From assembly GCA_003342895.1 (NCBI GenBank), contig PTFA01000032.1, forward strand, positions 5,206,472-5,270,471: DNA of 64,000 bases, read 5' to 3'. This stretch comes from Casuarius casuarius. Taxonomy: Eukaryota; Chordata; Aves; Casuariiformes; Casuariidae. Of the stretch, positions 1 through 12,100 are shown in pieces. The position numbers and the translations under genes are program-made. A model generated the notes under the pieces. It worked only from the letters and a program-made list of their open reading frames with translations, was not told the origin of the DNA and searched no databases. Within the stretch, counting starts at the first letter, position 1, and each line of letters begins with the position of its first letter.

Positions 1-660
1 ACAAAAGGAGCCCCCAGTGCCGGCCTCCCGCCGCGGCCCCGGCCATTGTTGGTGCCGCGGAGCCGCCGCCGCGGCCATGGGCGCAGGGCGAAAGCGCGGA
101 GAGCCGCGGCGGGGACAGGGGGGCGGCGGCGCGGGGCCCGCGCGGGGAGGCGCCGGCCCCGAGGGGGTGCGCGGCGGGGAAGGGCGGCGGGGCTGCGCGG
201 CGGTCGGGTGTCCGAAAGGTGCCGGCGGGGGTGTCGCCCGGCCGGGGCGTCCGTGCCCGCGGCGGAGTGCGAGTAGCTGAAAGGTTCACTCCCGCTAGAA
301 ATGCGCGCCTGCATCGCTTCTGCCTCGTAGCCCTCTTTTTCTTATCGCAACCTCTATTTTTTATTAGTAGCAGTAGTAATACTTGTCTGGAATACGTGTC
401 GCCGTTTTCTCTCTTCCGATGGGGGATGCGGTCCCTCATTCTGCCTATTTCCCAGGCAGCGCGCTGAAAGCAAAAAGCGAACGAAGTAAACTACCGAGAG
501 AGCCAGATCCACAGCCCGTAAAGTGAAGGGAAGTCTTTCCAGTGATGCCTATGGACTAGGAATCGGACCCGAGGCGCGAGGTGTAGCAGGCACATGGTGC
601 AAGCGGTGTTTTGCTGGCTCCCTAAGTAAGCGCTTTACCTGCGAGCGCTTTTTGTGCCTA
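1..660 (+). promoter_or_regulatory. CpG island edge at the 5' end of the gene
   Basis: The first 300 bases are extremely GC- and CpG-rich, with GCCGCC/GGGCGG-type runs and SP1-like boxes. CpG density tapers through about 660, after which the sequence becomes AT-rich. Vertebrate islands of this kind mark promoters and first exons. No conserved CABLES1 N-terminal coding segment is present, so the main first exon is inferred to lie just upstream and this would be the first-intron side of the island. The open frames starting at 17 and 46 are low-complexity products of GC-rich DNA and are not called as genes. An alternative first exon for a short isoform starting here is possible but unproven. Confidence 0.7.
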
Positions 661-3600
661 GGGGTTGCTCCTTGCCGCTGGGTATTCTTTTGCCTCTAGA
701 TAAGCTCATCCCCAAAGAATAACCTCACCTGCTTAAATAGCTAAAACTCTCAGCTAAGAACGTGCAATCATGTAAAAATGCGCGAATGCAGATGCATTAA
801 TTGCTCCGTGGATACAAAGTAATCGTCCTTCACTTTTCCAACGACAGATCAAAGGCTGGGGGGCAAGTGGGGAGGAGAAAAGCAGGGAAGAAACTGGAGG
901 AAATGTCTGCGCTTTCCAAGCCCACATCATTTGCCACTCCCACATTCCCCATTCGCCACACTCCCTTCTTGTTTCTCCCTTGGACAAATAGGTAGACTTC
1001 GAGTCACATGTTACTGCAAGGGTTTATAAGGGTAATTGAGCGTAGACTGCTGTAGAAAAATCCCTCCCAAAACTAACTAGCTTGGAGAAACTGGAGATAT
1101 TCCAAGAGAAAGTTGTCTTAGCTGTGTGCCCTACCGTTTCCTTGCACCTGGATTGGATCTGCGGCTTTTTGAGCCCCTTTTGTGCTGTGAAAGGGAGCTC
1201 CACCTTGCCTGTTAAAACACCTACTGGTGGTTTACCGCTCATCTTCTCCCGGTCCTGTGGCTCCCAAAACTTGTAGTACAGTGACAGCCCTCTAACTGCG
1301 CTGTGGATCACCAGCACAGCAACATGAAACAGATATGCTCGTACGCTTGCCTCGGTGACATGGTTCTGCAAACCATCACCTATGGCCATGTGAGCCAGGA
1401 GTGACCCACAGACCGTGATCCAGGGACTGCAGTTTTGCTCCTCAGCTTTTTAATTGCTGGTGGTAATGCGCTCAGCGGCACCTGCTTAGTGTTTGAGAAG
1501 CTGGATTCTCCTTAGCCTTCTCCTTACTGAGCGCGTTTATTAGTCAGTGTAGGAGTCCTGTGTTATCTTTCTGGATTCCCAGGGATCCTCCGTGTTTTTC
1601 CTTGCCTGCAGTCTTCGATCCTGTGCTACTGTATCATTCTCTTAGGTCCGTTCTGGAAGGGATGCTGAGTTCTCACCTGTATCACTTAAGTGGATCTTTC
1701 CTCTTCCTGTCATTGTCTTCCCTCGCCCCTGTTTGCATCTCTATCAGCTTTTCCCTCCACAATCTCCACTTTTTTTAAAAGAAAGGAGAACTATGTGAAG
1801 CTTAAGAGAAATACGATTACTGTTCTTGTTTACAGCCCCAGGAATCCAGCATTGCACAGGTTCCCCTCTGCTGGTGTGCAAATAGACTTAATTGATAGCA
1901 GAAGTCAATGACAAGGGAAATCACCTGACTAAGCCTTCCCGGAGTGCTAAGTGAGGTAGTCTCTCTTGTAGCGTCCGGGTCCTGGTTTGTGCTTTTGAAG
2001 GAGAGATTTCAGTTATGCCCATAGCTTTGCTGATGACTGTGACGCTGCAAATGTGCAGTCTAGGGCAGAGTTTGGATCCTACTCAATAGATTCGTTTCTA
2101 GTTTGGAAAATGTATGTATATATTTTTGAACGTCAAAAATGGACAACAGCTGAAGGGGCAGGAGGGACCCGGGGAGGCAGCCGACACACAGAGGTGGTAT
2201 TCTAGCATTTGCACCTCATCTCAATGAAAAGGCATCATGCAAACTCTGCTTGCTAGGTTCGCTCTTCCCTGCACAAAAGATAAATCATAGGCATGCTCGT
2301 TGCTGGCACAAGCCCAAGAACGGAGAGTTCAAGCAGCCCTTCTGCTGCTCTCTTAATGGAGAGGAAGGAGCCAAACGCCCTGCACGCGGCCTGCCCGTAC
2401 TGGCACAGTGCGCCAAGCAGAGCCCAGCAATCGCGGCAATTGCCCTGAGACAGGCATTAGCTCATCTGAAGGAGGATGCAGAGAAGCAGAGAGGAAAATC
2501 AGATTTTTTAATTTTAAAAAATTGTACATCTGCTGTCTCTCCTCTTACCCTTACACTCTCCTTGCAGCAGGTTTGAAATTGAGTTTGGTGTGTCATTTGA
2601 AAGACTAGTCCTCTGTGCTTAGACATGTAAGTTATGTTGTAACGTGAAACCATTTTCTATTACCGTATCACACAGGACAGGCTGCATTATGTTGTTGTTT
2701 TTGTTTACTTTTCAGAACCTATTGTGAACATATAATCAGTTTCCTGCCTTTTTTGTTCGTGTTAGCAGTTTGTATAATTGCATGCTAGTTTATATTTAAC
2801 AAGGTTATCATTAATGTGGTTTGGGCTTGTGCTGTATGGGTATTTATGAGAAATAAATGGTACAAAAAAGAACATGGAGCTTCTAGCTGTTTGGAGGCTG
2901 GGATGTAATTATACGTATATGGGAGAAAAAAAAGCTTGTTCAAAAGCTGGCTTGTTGATGCCAAAGGCATCTAGTCTAGTGCTGAAGATGCTCGCTTTGG
3001 TTGTATGGTGAGTGGGTGGCCAAGGACACTAGACTATTGGAAACTACGGCTAGATTCTGCTGTGCTTTTCTTCATGCCAAATTGTACCTCACTTTGGTAG
3101 CTCCATCTAAATGAGCAAGGACCTCCATGGCATAAAGTTATACCCAAACAGGTTTAAAATCATTATAGAGCCTGGACTTAGGGAGGTAATGATCCTATGT
3201 ACTTGTTTTTATTTATGTCTAGGGTTGTTTTTTTTTTTTGCACCATAGTCTTCCGAGAAAAATATTGCTGCTTCTACATACTTGAAGATTCCTTTCGTGT
3301 AAAATCTTTTCCAATGGCCCAGGCTGTCCAAAGCAAGCACATGCTTTTTTGGCTTTTATTAAAGAAATAGATTGATCGATGGTAGCATTGGCTGAATTTG
3401 GAGCTTAGACATCACTTCCAGTTGCATTTGCTCGTGTCACTGTGTCAGGCTTAAGGGCAGATGGGAAGGAGAACTCCTTCTTGGAGCAGCTGGTTTTGGG
3501 AAGGTGGTAGAAAGCAATATATGCTGAGTAATTGTGTGTGGGGGGGAATGTTCCCATTTAAAGGACCTTTTAAGTTATTATGGTTCAAGTGGGTTTATAT

Positions 3601-6600
3601 GATGAATTTATTGATCTACAGAACAAATTTCATTTTCTAAGTAATTTTAAAATTCATTTATGGTTACTAACACTTGTAAAGATTCAATTTATTTGTACCC
3701 ATTAGAAATTCCTTGTGCTATTTGCCTTCCATCCCATTCGGTTTTGATCATGCAGAGGGGAAGCAGTTTCCTCATTCAGGTTTCCATGCACTGCCACAGT
3801 GTTTTGGTATGTAAGTACTGAAACTGTTATGAAAATATGAAAGCATTTGGATGTTTTAAATGGCTAATACTATTTGTCGTGCATAGGCAGAACTACGTTT
3901 TGGCCTAAGTATTCATCTTCTACAGACACAGTGAAGAGCGATACTGGCATTTTAGACTTGCACAGCTTTTGAGTGGTCAGCTCACAAAGCGTGATCCGTT
4001 GTTAATGCTGCAAGAAGCCTCCAGGATTTTGTTGAGGAGCTGAATCCAGCAGTTTAGTTTAGTGTGTGACAGGGCTGAAAGGTCAGTCCTCAGCAGCCTC
4101 AGGCAGACAGAAAGCGCAGGCTTAGTGCACAATCACTGCACATCACAAAAAATTCCTCCAAACTTAATGCTTCAGAGACAAAAGAAGAGACTCTCAGAAA
4201 CAAGTGTGTTACAGGCAGAGTCCTGAAAGAGGAACAAAACCAAAAAAAAGGGCACTGTCCACCCTTTAGGGTCATTCCAACATCAGGAGTTTGCTTATGA
4301 GCTGCTGGAAAGGTATTAGACCTTTCGTGTGTGATTGAGGGTTTGTTATTCACTGGACCTAAAGCTCTTCAGGCAGCCAGAGTTTTAGAATTATGTATAC
4401 AAGAGTAGCGTGAAAACAGCAATTTAATGGTCTGAGAAGTGAATGGAAAGTGCACATGCTGAACGAAGCCTTTTCACAGGTGCGTGACCCTGTCTACCAC
4501 TGATCATTGCTGCCTCTAAAGAGGATGCTCTGGTGACTTCTGTCATCATTTTGGAAAGCTAAATGGCCTTCCTGTGCCACCCTGAAGAAAGGATGTTCCA
4601 GAATATGATTAAGACTCAGATAGCTAGGGTTGTGTAGGTGGATGCACCGGTGTGCTGGGTCCTCTCTTTGGGTGGGTCACAGCCGAGTTTCAGTGATGGA
4701 AGGCCTGCATAGGTCCTGGAGCCTGTTGTTCCCCGAGGGCTACCTCAGGAGAGGACTGGCTGTCCCTGTGCACACAGCTTGCATTCAGGAGTCCTGGGAA
4801 GGACATTGGACCCTACTCTTTTTAGCATATGCTGCAGCCCACCCTGAAAGGCTGGGACCTCATGGTTGTGTAGAGCAGTACAATCACTGACTGACGGTGG
4901 GCTTGCGAGAGCTCGGGTCTCTTCCTTCCCTCCCTCCCTTATAAAGCCAGTGTATACCTTGCAGCTTTGTCACTTGGTTAAATTACATTTGCAAAGGGCT
5001 TTAGTAACCTCTGGCTGATGGATTGTCGGTAGGAGGAAGAAGAAATGAGCTATTCTTTTGGTGGTGTTCGGATAGGTTCCTCAAGTGAGACACCTTTCCC
5101 CCATCACCCCTTCAGCAGCAGTGAAACCTGCTGCTGGATCCTAGTGATTGCCATCCTGAGCCACTTTGCCCCATTCCCCTGCCACTTGGGTAGCTCTGCA
5201 TCTCCTGCAGCCAGAGATGCCAGTCAAGAGATGGCCTGAGGCTGCATCTGCTTTTTGAGCTGTGCACATGCTGAGTGTGGCAGCTCTACGTCCACACTGA
5301 CTGGCATCCATCACCATTGATCTCTGCCTTCCTTTCTTTTCTTGTTCAGGGCATGAATATGAGCCTCTCTGTTGTTCCATTAAAGTGGTAGAAACATAGT
5401 CTTCTTTCAGATGTTAGTTGAAGTTGACCAATGGTTCAGAGGTTACTGGAGTAGAGTGCTAGGACATTGCACAGACAGATGGACAGCACAGCCCCATCAG
5501 CCTTGTTTCCTTAATAAACAAAGCTTTAAAAAAAGAAACCATACAGAAGTTTGCTCTGGCAAATTCCAGGGCTTTATTATACTGCTTACCAAGCATCATT
5601 GTCAGATAAAAATGGTAATCTTCTGACAAGAGAAAAAAACCTTAAAACAGTTGCTTGCTGTCAATTCTGAAGATGATCTGGGACAGTGTAGTATACACAG
5701 CTATTACAGAATTAATTAGACATCTGTATAGACTGACAGACACTAAGATGGAGCCAGCTATGTGGAAGCCTCAGAACTTGGCAGGTTTTTAAATCAGACT
5801 GCCCTGAAGGCAGATGGAGAAGAAGGCTCTGCCTCTGTGGGTATTCGTTAACTTCTGTGAGAAAACCTGACCCGGTGACAGGTGAAGAGTAGTATTTGTG
5901 TTGGATCCCTTCACTGTCTGCCAATTAAAAGTGTTGCGGCTCCAACCCCAACTCTGGAAACTCCATGGATATATACTGTGCAGGTGCTGGGGTGGATACA
6001 GCGTACTCATTAGATATTGGGAGAAGGGAGGAATAAGACATTTCGACAGGTTTGCTTGTGTAACTGCTGCCTGGTACTTCCATTCCCATAAGTAGATCTT
6101 TCTCTTTACCCTCCTCCTACTAGCAAAGCTCCTGGACAGGCAGTCAGCCTGGCCCTCCTTGTTATGAGCTGCACAGCTTCTCTGCTGCGCGGTACTTCTG
6201 CAAGTGTCTTGAAATGATGAAGACTTAGCAACCACGTGACTAGCTAGCCCTCCAGACCATTGCAAAAACATAGTTTGGTGATAGATAGATATGATATGAT
6301 AGATTGTAGTTTGATAGCTGTTGGATAGAAAGTATGCTTTAATTTGTGATTGGGGAATAGCTTTAGCTTAAAACAGTTCAAAACAGCTAAAACAGAAATG
6401 AGATTCCCAAGTATTCTCCCTAAAAGAAAAAAAGATCTCCAGTACTTCTATGGCTACCTTGTTTCAAAGAAATCAGTATGAGGTAGGCTATCTTGAGACC
6501 CTGTCCAGTGAAGTGTCCAGGGAAGTTTGATGTGAGGGAAAGATGAGAAGCGTGAATAGTGATTCAGCAACAAATCTTGATTTATTTTTCTCTTTATTTC

Positions 6601-8261
6601 AGCTGTTGGTAGCCTCACAGGCAAATTTAACACTGCATGTACATAAATGCTTGTCTTTAGAATTTAACCTGAAAATATAAAAGCTTAGTTTTTGGTATTA
6701 CAACTTCTTCTGTACCTTGAAACTTCTCCAGACACCAACTGATGCTGTGAGAAATCGGATTCTATTTCAGCAGTGCAAATATCCACGGGACTCACCCCTG
6801 GACATACGGTAATACTTCCAAGGACAGAATTGGTCCTTTCTCACAAACGCTGCTGTATACGCAGGATTGCCATTGATTACTGTGGGACTGCCACAAGATA
6901 TCAGGCTTAGCAATGCAGCAGGTGCAGTGGGACACAAAGCTGGCTGTTTTAACAATCCAGCTGAAAAAAAAAAAAGACCGGTTTGCTGAAAGAAGTGTTA
7001 TTCCTAGAAAAATGCAAATCACATGTATTTGGTATATGGAAAGTGTGTATCTGCCTGCCTGCAGTTTACAAATAACACAGTGAGAAATTTGAAGAATGAT
7101 CTTCGATTTCATAAGAGGGGCTTAGCAGAAGTTTTATTTGTTGCAATAGTAGGGTAAAGAACTCGGCAAATCAGTTAAGAGAAGAGAATTTCACTGCTAT
7201 TTAGAGAAAACATGATGTGCTAGTGGAAGGAAGACTTTTAGGAATTGCTCTGGCACATGTCTTAGCGTTTGCTTTTCAGGCTGCAGTATGCAGATTTAGA
7301 AAAGTACATATTTAAGGAACTGTGAGGTTCATTTACAGTGGCTACCGTGTTATATTTGTAGCAACTGCTTTCCTGTCATGAATGGTAAATGTATTTGCTG
7401 TTCCAGTGATGTGCTGCAGATTCGACATTGCTTTGAACAGTTACATTTCAGAATTTTTGCCTGAGGAAGATTTTTCTATTGTGGAGAATTGAGAAGTGAA
7501 TGAAAAGTTAAACAGAGGCTAGTTACCTTTCTGTAAGAAGTTTCTTTTTCTTAAAAAAAAAAAAGCAGCTACCCTTTCACCCTATGTATGAACATAAAGG
7601 GCAAGTACGTGTTCTTCGCAATCTTCCACATTGTTATAGATTAGGCTAGCAATTTTGTGAAGTTGAGATTTGTGGAAAAAAATGATTCATTCACCCCGAT
7701 GTAAATGTGTTTCCCTTTGCTTGTCTTAGATGGCAAAAGAAGATACATCTTTTCTGACTCAGGATCCTGCAAAGTCCAAAGTATGCATTTACATATATAT
7801 AAAATGACTCTGTTGAATCAGAGTCAAAGTATAAAGTCATGCTTGCAAGTAAACTTTTGTAATACCAGGGATTTTATTGTATAATATTGGCAGGATAAAA
7901 AATAGAAAGCTAGATAGCTTTATTGATAACAAATGTTCAAACAAAAATTGATTGCATTTTTGGTGCTCGTACAGGTCTGTAGAACTGCAGTCCTTGGTAA
8001 ATATGAGTAAGTTTTCAAATCTACATGCTGTCAGGAAAATCGGACGCATCAAATACTTTGTACAAATACAAACATACTTTTTCCTAGAAAGAAAAAAAAA
8101 TTCCCAAGTTTTCTGTAACAGAAATCTGTACGAAGGCTTTATGCTGACTTCTTTCTGCAACGTATCCTTCAACCAGAACTGAGATTGGTGGAAAACGTAG
8201 GGGTAAAACTCTTTATTTTCAGCTTGCTTTTCTGCGTGGCTCAGAGTGCTGAGCACTAACA
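661..8261 (+). other. CABLES1 intron 1 (first part), no gene seen
   Basis: AT-rich sequence with frequent stops in all frames and no recognisable exon, RNA gene or mobile-element body. It holds short homopolymers and a small GATA/ATGAT-type simple repeat at 6280-6304. The longest open frame (minus strand, about 160 codons, 5789-6271) has no recognisable domain and no support from splice signals. Confidence 0.6.
6280..6304. repeat. Short (GATA)/(ATGAT) simple repeat
   Basis: GATAGATAGATATGATATGATAGAT runs through this stretch. It is a short imperfect microsatellite. Confidence 0.7.
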
Positions 8262-9130
8262 AGTTAGTTGTGCCACTCGGTTTGCAGCCCGTTGGTTGGC
8301 ACTAGTATTTTCAGCTGTCCGCCTGCTCCTACAGCGCGCGGCCTGCCCACGTCCATACAGGACACGTCCACAAGTCCTTTTGTGCGTCGCCGTGAGGGAT
8401 GGTGACGTGATACCGCGCTAGCACGGCAGTGCCAGCGCTGCATCAGGGAGTACCAGCCGGTAGGCGCTGCTGCCGTCACCGGGTGTTGAGCTTGTGCCTG
8501 TTTGCAGCCTGCTCGGGGCTGTGCCGGGCGGCCCAGCTTTGCGCATCCCAGCAGCGCTGCAGGGCTAGCACCTTCGTTGCCTTTTCCTTCTGTGGCAAGG
8601 AGAGGCTGGCAATGGGCCTTTCTCTGTCCTCTAACCTCCACGCAGCGCCGTTGCTTTCTCTTTTCCAAAGGCACAGAGAGCCGCTGTGGGTACAGTGTCA
8701 GCAAATCCCAGTAAGGACGATGGGTGGGGAAACGTGCCGGAGGCTCCAGTGTTCCCAGCACCGTCTGTGTCCAAAGGGTCAGCCGGGGGTGCAGGTCCAG
8801 CCCTCCGACGAGACTGGATCAGGTGGCAACTAAGAAACCACAGAGGAAGAGAGGGAAGTGAGACCCGTCTCCCCAGGCTGAGCAGTCCCCATGTCCAGCA
8901 GGCGGGATACATGCTAGTATTGTGACAGGAATTTTAACTTCAGAGTGATGAAAGAGTAAGCTGTTGTTACCATCGCTTTTTTATGGAGACGGCTCATAAC
9001 ACCGGAGCTGCCTGTTCCCACTCTGGCTGTTAGCAAAGAGACGGATTGTACCCCAGCGTGGTGGTGTGCTCTTTGAAGGATGCGAGCAGCACGGCCTTGC
9101 AGGCCTGCTTCAGAGGTGGCTCTGCTGACT
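8262..9130. other. GC-rich, CpG-containing segment inside intron 1
   Basis: Base composition rises sharply over that of the flanks, and CpG dinucleotides recur (for example CAGCGCGCGGCC near 8334 and CGCAGCGCCG near 8641). Open frames of 130-165 codons appear on both strands at once, which is what GC-rich DNA gives by chance; none shows a domain I recognise. It could be a small intronic island, an alternative promoter or an old insert. No splice-supported coding exon was identified. Confidence 0.45.
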
Positions 9131-12100
9131 TCTAGTTTCACAGGTCCGTGGTGTTGGAGGAGGGATGAGCAGAGCCTCACCACCCAAGGACTCTGGAAGG
9201 CCTTTGGCACTCGGAAAGGACCGTTCCGTGACTGTTACCTGCAGGGTCGTCTGGTTTCACCCAATACTCCCAGCACAGCTGGAGATGGAGAAGGGGGAGC
9301 CGAGAGATGAATCTTGCACGAGTCCCGTTGTCTTTAGGCCTGCTTGGACTACGTACGAACACGTGTATGGAGAGAGCAGGTCTTTTGCTTTCTGCATACA
9401 TACACAAATACCTACCGTTCAAGGATATATCATTATCCTTCATTCACACTCACGTGGGCTAGAAATCTGCACTTCCTACCCCACTTTACACAGGCTGTCT
9501 GAAGAATATAGCATGACATCTAGCTTCTACTTCATGTTAGTTCTGGTTTGAAACGTGTCTTGAAAACATCATCTTTTTTTTTTTTGTTTTTATTCACCAG
9601 CTTTATTCCCTATGTCTTGTCGGTCATACACATTTACAGGCAAAAGGTGGGTTTTTTGTTTGTTTTGTTTTCCTGTTGCTCCTGCACTTGAGTTGGTCCC
9701 TGCAGATCCAGCAAAAGCAGAGATTCACTTCCTCATTTTTCTGTTTAGTTTTCATTCAGTTACACCCCGACAAATGCAGGGTGACAGAAGAAGGGATGTG
9801 TTGGGCTTACCCGGCGGGGAGTCAAGTCCTGGTGAGGTGACAGTGCCAGCTGAAAAGGAGCGCTCCGTTTTGATGCCTTGGGCTTAGCCTGAATTGCGCA
9901 GACGTGGGCATTATAAGCAAACATCATAGTTCTCTGAATTTCTCTAAGTGAATGATACGGTTTCTTAATTAGGCACGGTAAAATACTGAGGTTTTTTTTA
10001 GATAATCTGAAGAGGGAAAAAAAGCCCCAGCTTTCAGATGTTACAGTGCAAAGTGCAGTTTAATTGGTTGGGTAGGTAAGTCTAGAGCAGGTGCTGTGGC
10101 GTGTTACGTACAAAGGCGTAGAAATAAGTCTGCTATTAATAGTCTTGTAAGAATGTTCTTTAAAATACAAAGGTGTAATTACGTTTTCTAAAAGGTATTT
10201 CACATAACCTCTTGTCTTCAATTCTTTATATATCTTAGGCACCTCCTTAATTTTCTGGAGCTATTTTCTTAATTAAAGCAAAACTGGGTTTGATTTTTAA
10301 GTGGCAATGGTTACCATTTTATAGAATGCTATCTTTTGACAATAACCTAATAGCGAAGAAGCCACAGCTAGGAGTTCGTTGCTTAAAAACACAGAATTAT
10401 TCATAAAAGAGCACAAAGTGCTACTGTTAAGTACCTCCGTAACGACCTTTCTCTGAGATTTGCAAAATCCGTATTTTTCTGTGTGCATGACTTGCCTCAA
10501 GATTAAATGTTTTTTTATTTTAGAAGCTACTCCAGGTACCGCAGAGCTCCTGAGCAGCCTCAAGAATAGCAAGTGTCCGTGCACATTTGTTTTAAGGAAC
10601 ATATTTCATTGTCAAAGGTTTTTTGCTTCTGTTTGTTTTAAAGAGATTATTATAAATATTGGTTTCTTGTTTACTCAGTAGTTTCCTTATTAGTTTGAGT
10701 AAATGCATTTGAAAGTAAAAAATACAAATTTTGTATAAGTTTGGCTGCACCCTTAAATAGGTACTTTGAAGGCTAATACAGCAGTGGTTTTTGCTGCTAG
10801 CATTGTGCTTTGCATAAAGGTTGAATGCATGATGGAGATGTGTATTTTCTCCCAGTGAGTTTGTGAGTGTGCATGTTTTTTCTGCTAGAAGGAGGCAGCC
10901 TTGCAGCAAGAGTGGTGAGCTGTTATAGTGCGGTACTGATGCTGTGCTCAGGGCTGTACAAAATGCTGTTGCTCCTCCCTATCAGTTACAAACCCAACCC
11001 CACAAACTGCCTTGTGCAGCAGGACCTCACAAAGATGGGGGTTGTAACTGGGATTTACTACTCTGGGAAGGGGGGTGAGAAGGAATGGAAGAGACGGGGC
11101 TGGAGTGAAGGAGAGCTCATCAGCCACTGTGTGTTTGCAAAGGTCAAGACACCTGAAAACGAACAGGCTCCAAATTACAGGACTGCTCAGGTACAAATGG
11201 GAGCAGAATTAGGCCTGTCTCTTCTACTTTAAGTTGCCGAGGTAATCTTTCTGACCTCTCAAGCAGTTGCGTATCTCGAATATCTGAGTGGATAAATGAA
11301 TGTGGTGTCAGTGTGTGAGGATGGCATGGTCCTTCATACAGCAGCCAGTCGTCCTGTAGTTGTTGCAGTTCTCTGCTTTGTACAATCCTCAGGAACATTT
11401 CAGCGTGGTCTTGTTTTGTTTCTCATTTCATTTACATATGTTAGAAGAAGTGCAGCTTTTGAGAGGCTCTTGACCCTCACATCCACTTTTCCAAGATGTG
11501 AGGTTATGGTAATGAAGACTTGACTTCACTTCTGCAGTGGTTTTTTTTTTGTGAATTAGACATCTGTCTCGTGTTATTCAGGCTAAAGATAGCAGAGCAA
11601 TAGAGCAATTTAAGCTGGAATTTCTGAAGGAGCCTGTGAGCCATGAATTTGAGGAATGCTCTTGAGCGCCTTTGAAAATCTCACCTTGAGAAATGGCACA
11701 TGCTTTTTCTTTAAGGTTTTTCTACAGGTTTACTTATTTGCTTTTGCTTATTATTTTGCTTATAGCATTCTCCAGACCTGGTCTCCTGTTTATATATTTG
11801 TCCTCCCTGTCATTTTGTGGGTGAGTGGTTGGTGTTTTTGAGTGATTGAATAATTGTGATCCTGCTTTTACTGAAGGTAACAGCACTTTGGTTAAATTGG
11901 TGAGTGCGAGAGCGTGCTTTGTGCTGTCACATCAATAGAAATGGACAGCAAATGCTGTTTATAAAACTTGACATGTGACTTTTGAGGCCACCAAACTACT
12001 AGTCCTTTACATCTTAGACTGTGGAGGTATGGGGGCCCTAAGGAGCAGGAAACAGAGGTATAGATTGTGCTTCCCTAAACAAATGCAGCCATAATTCTTC

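Noticed and set aside
17..280. Two overlapping Arg/Gly/Ala-rich frames at the window start
   Set aside because: Low-complexity translation of CpG-island DNA, with no match to the CABLES1 N-terminus.
8264..8833. Open frames of 134-165 codons on both strands
   Set aside because: Simultaneously open complementary frames are expected where stop codons are rare because of GC content; no recognisable protein.
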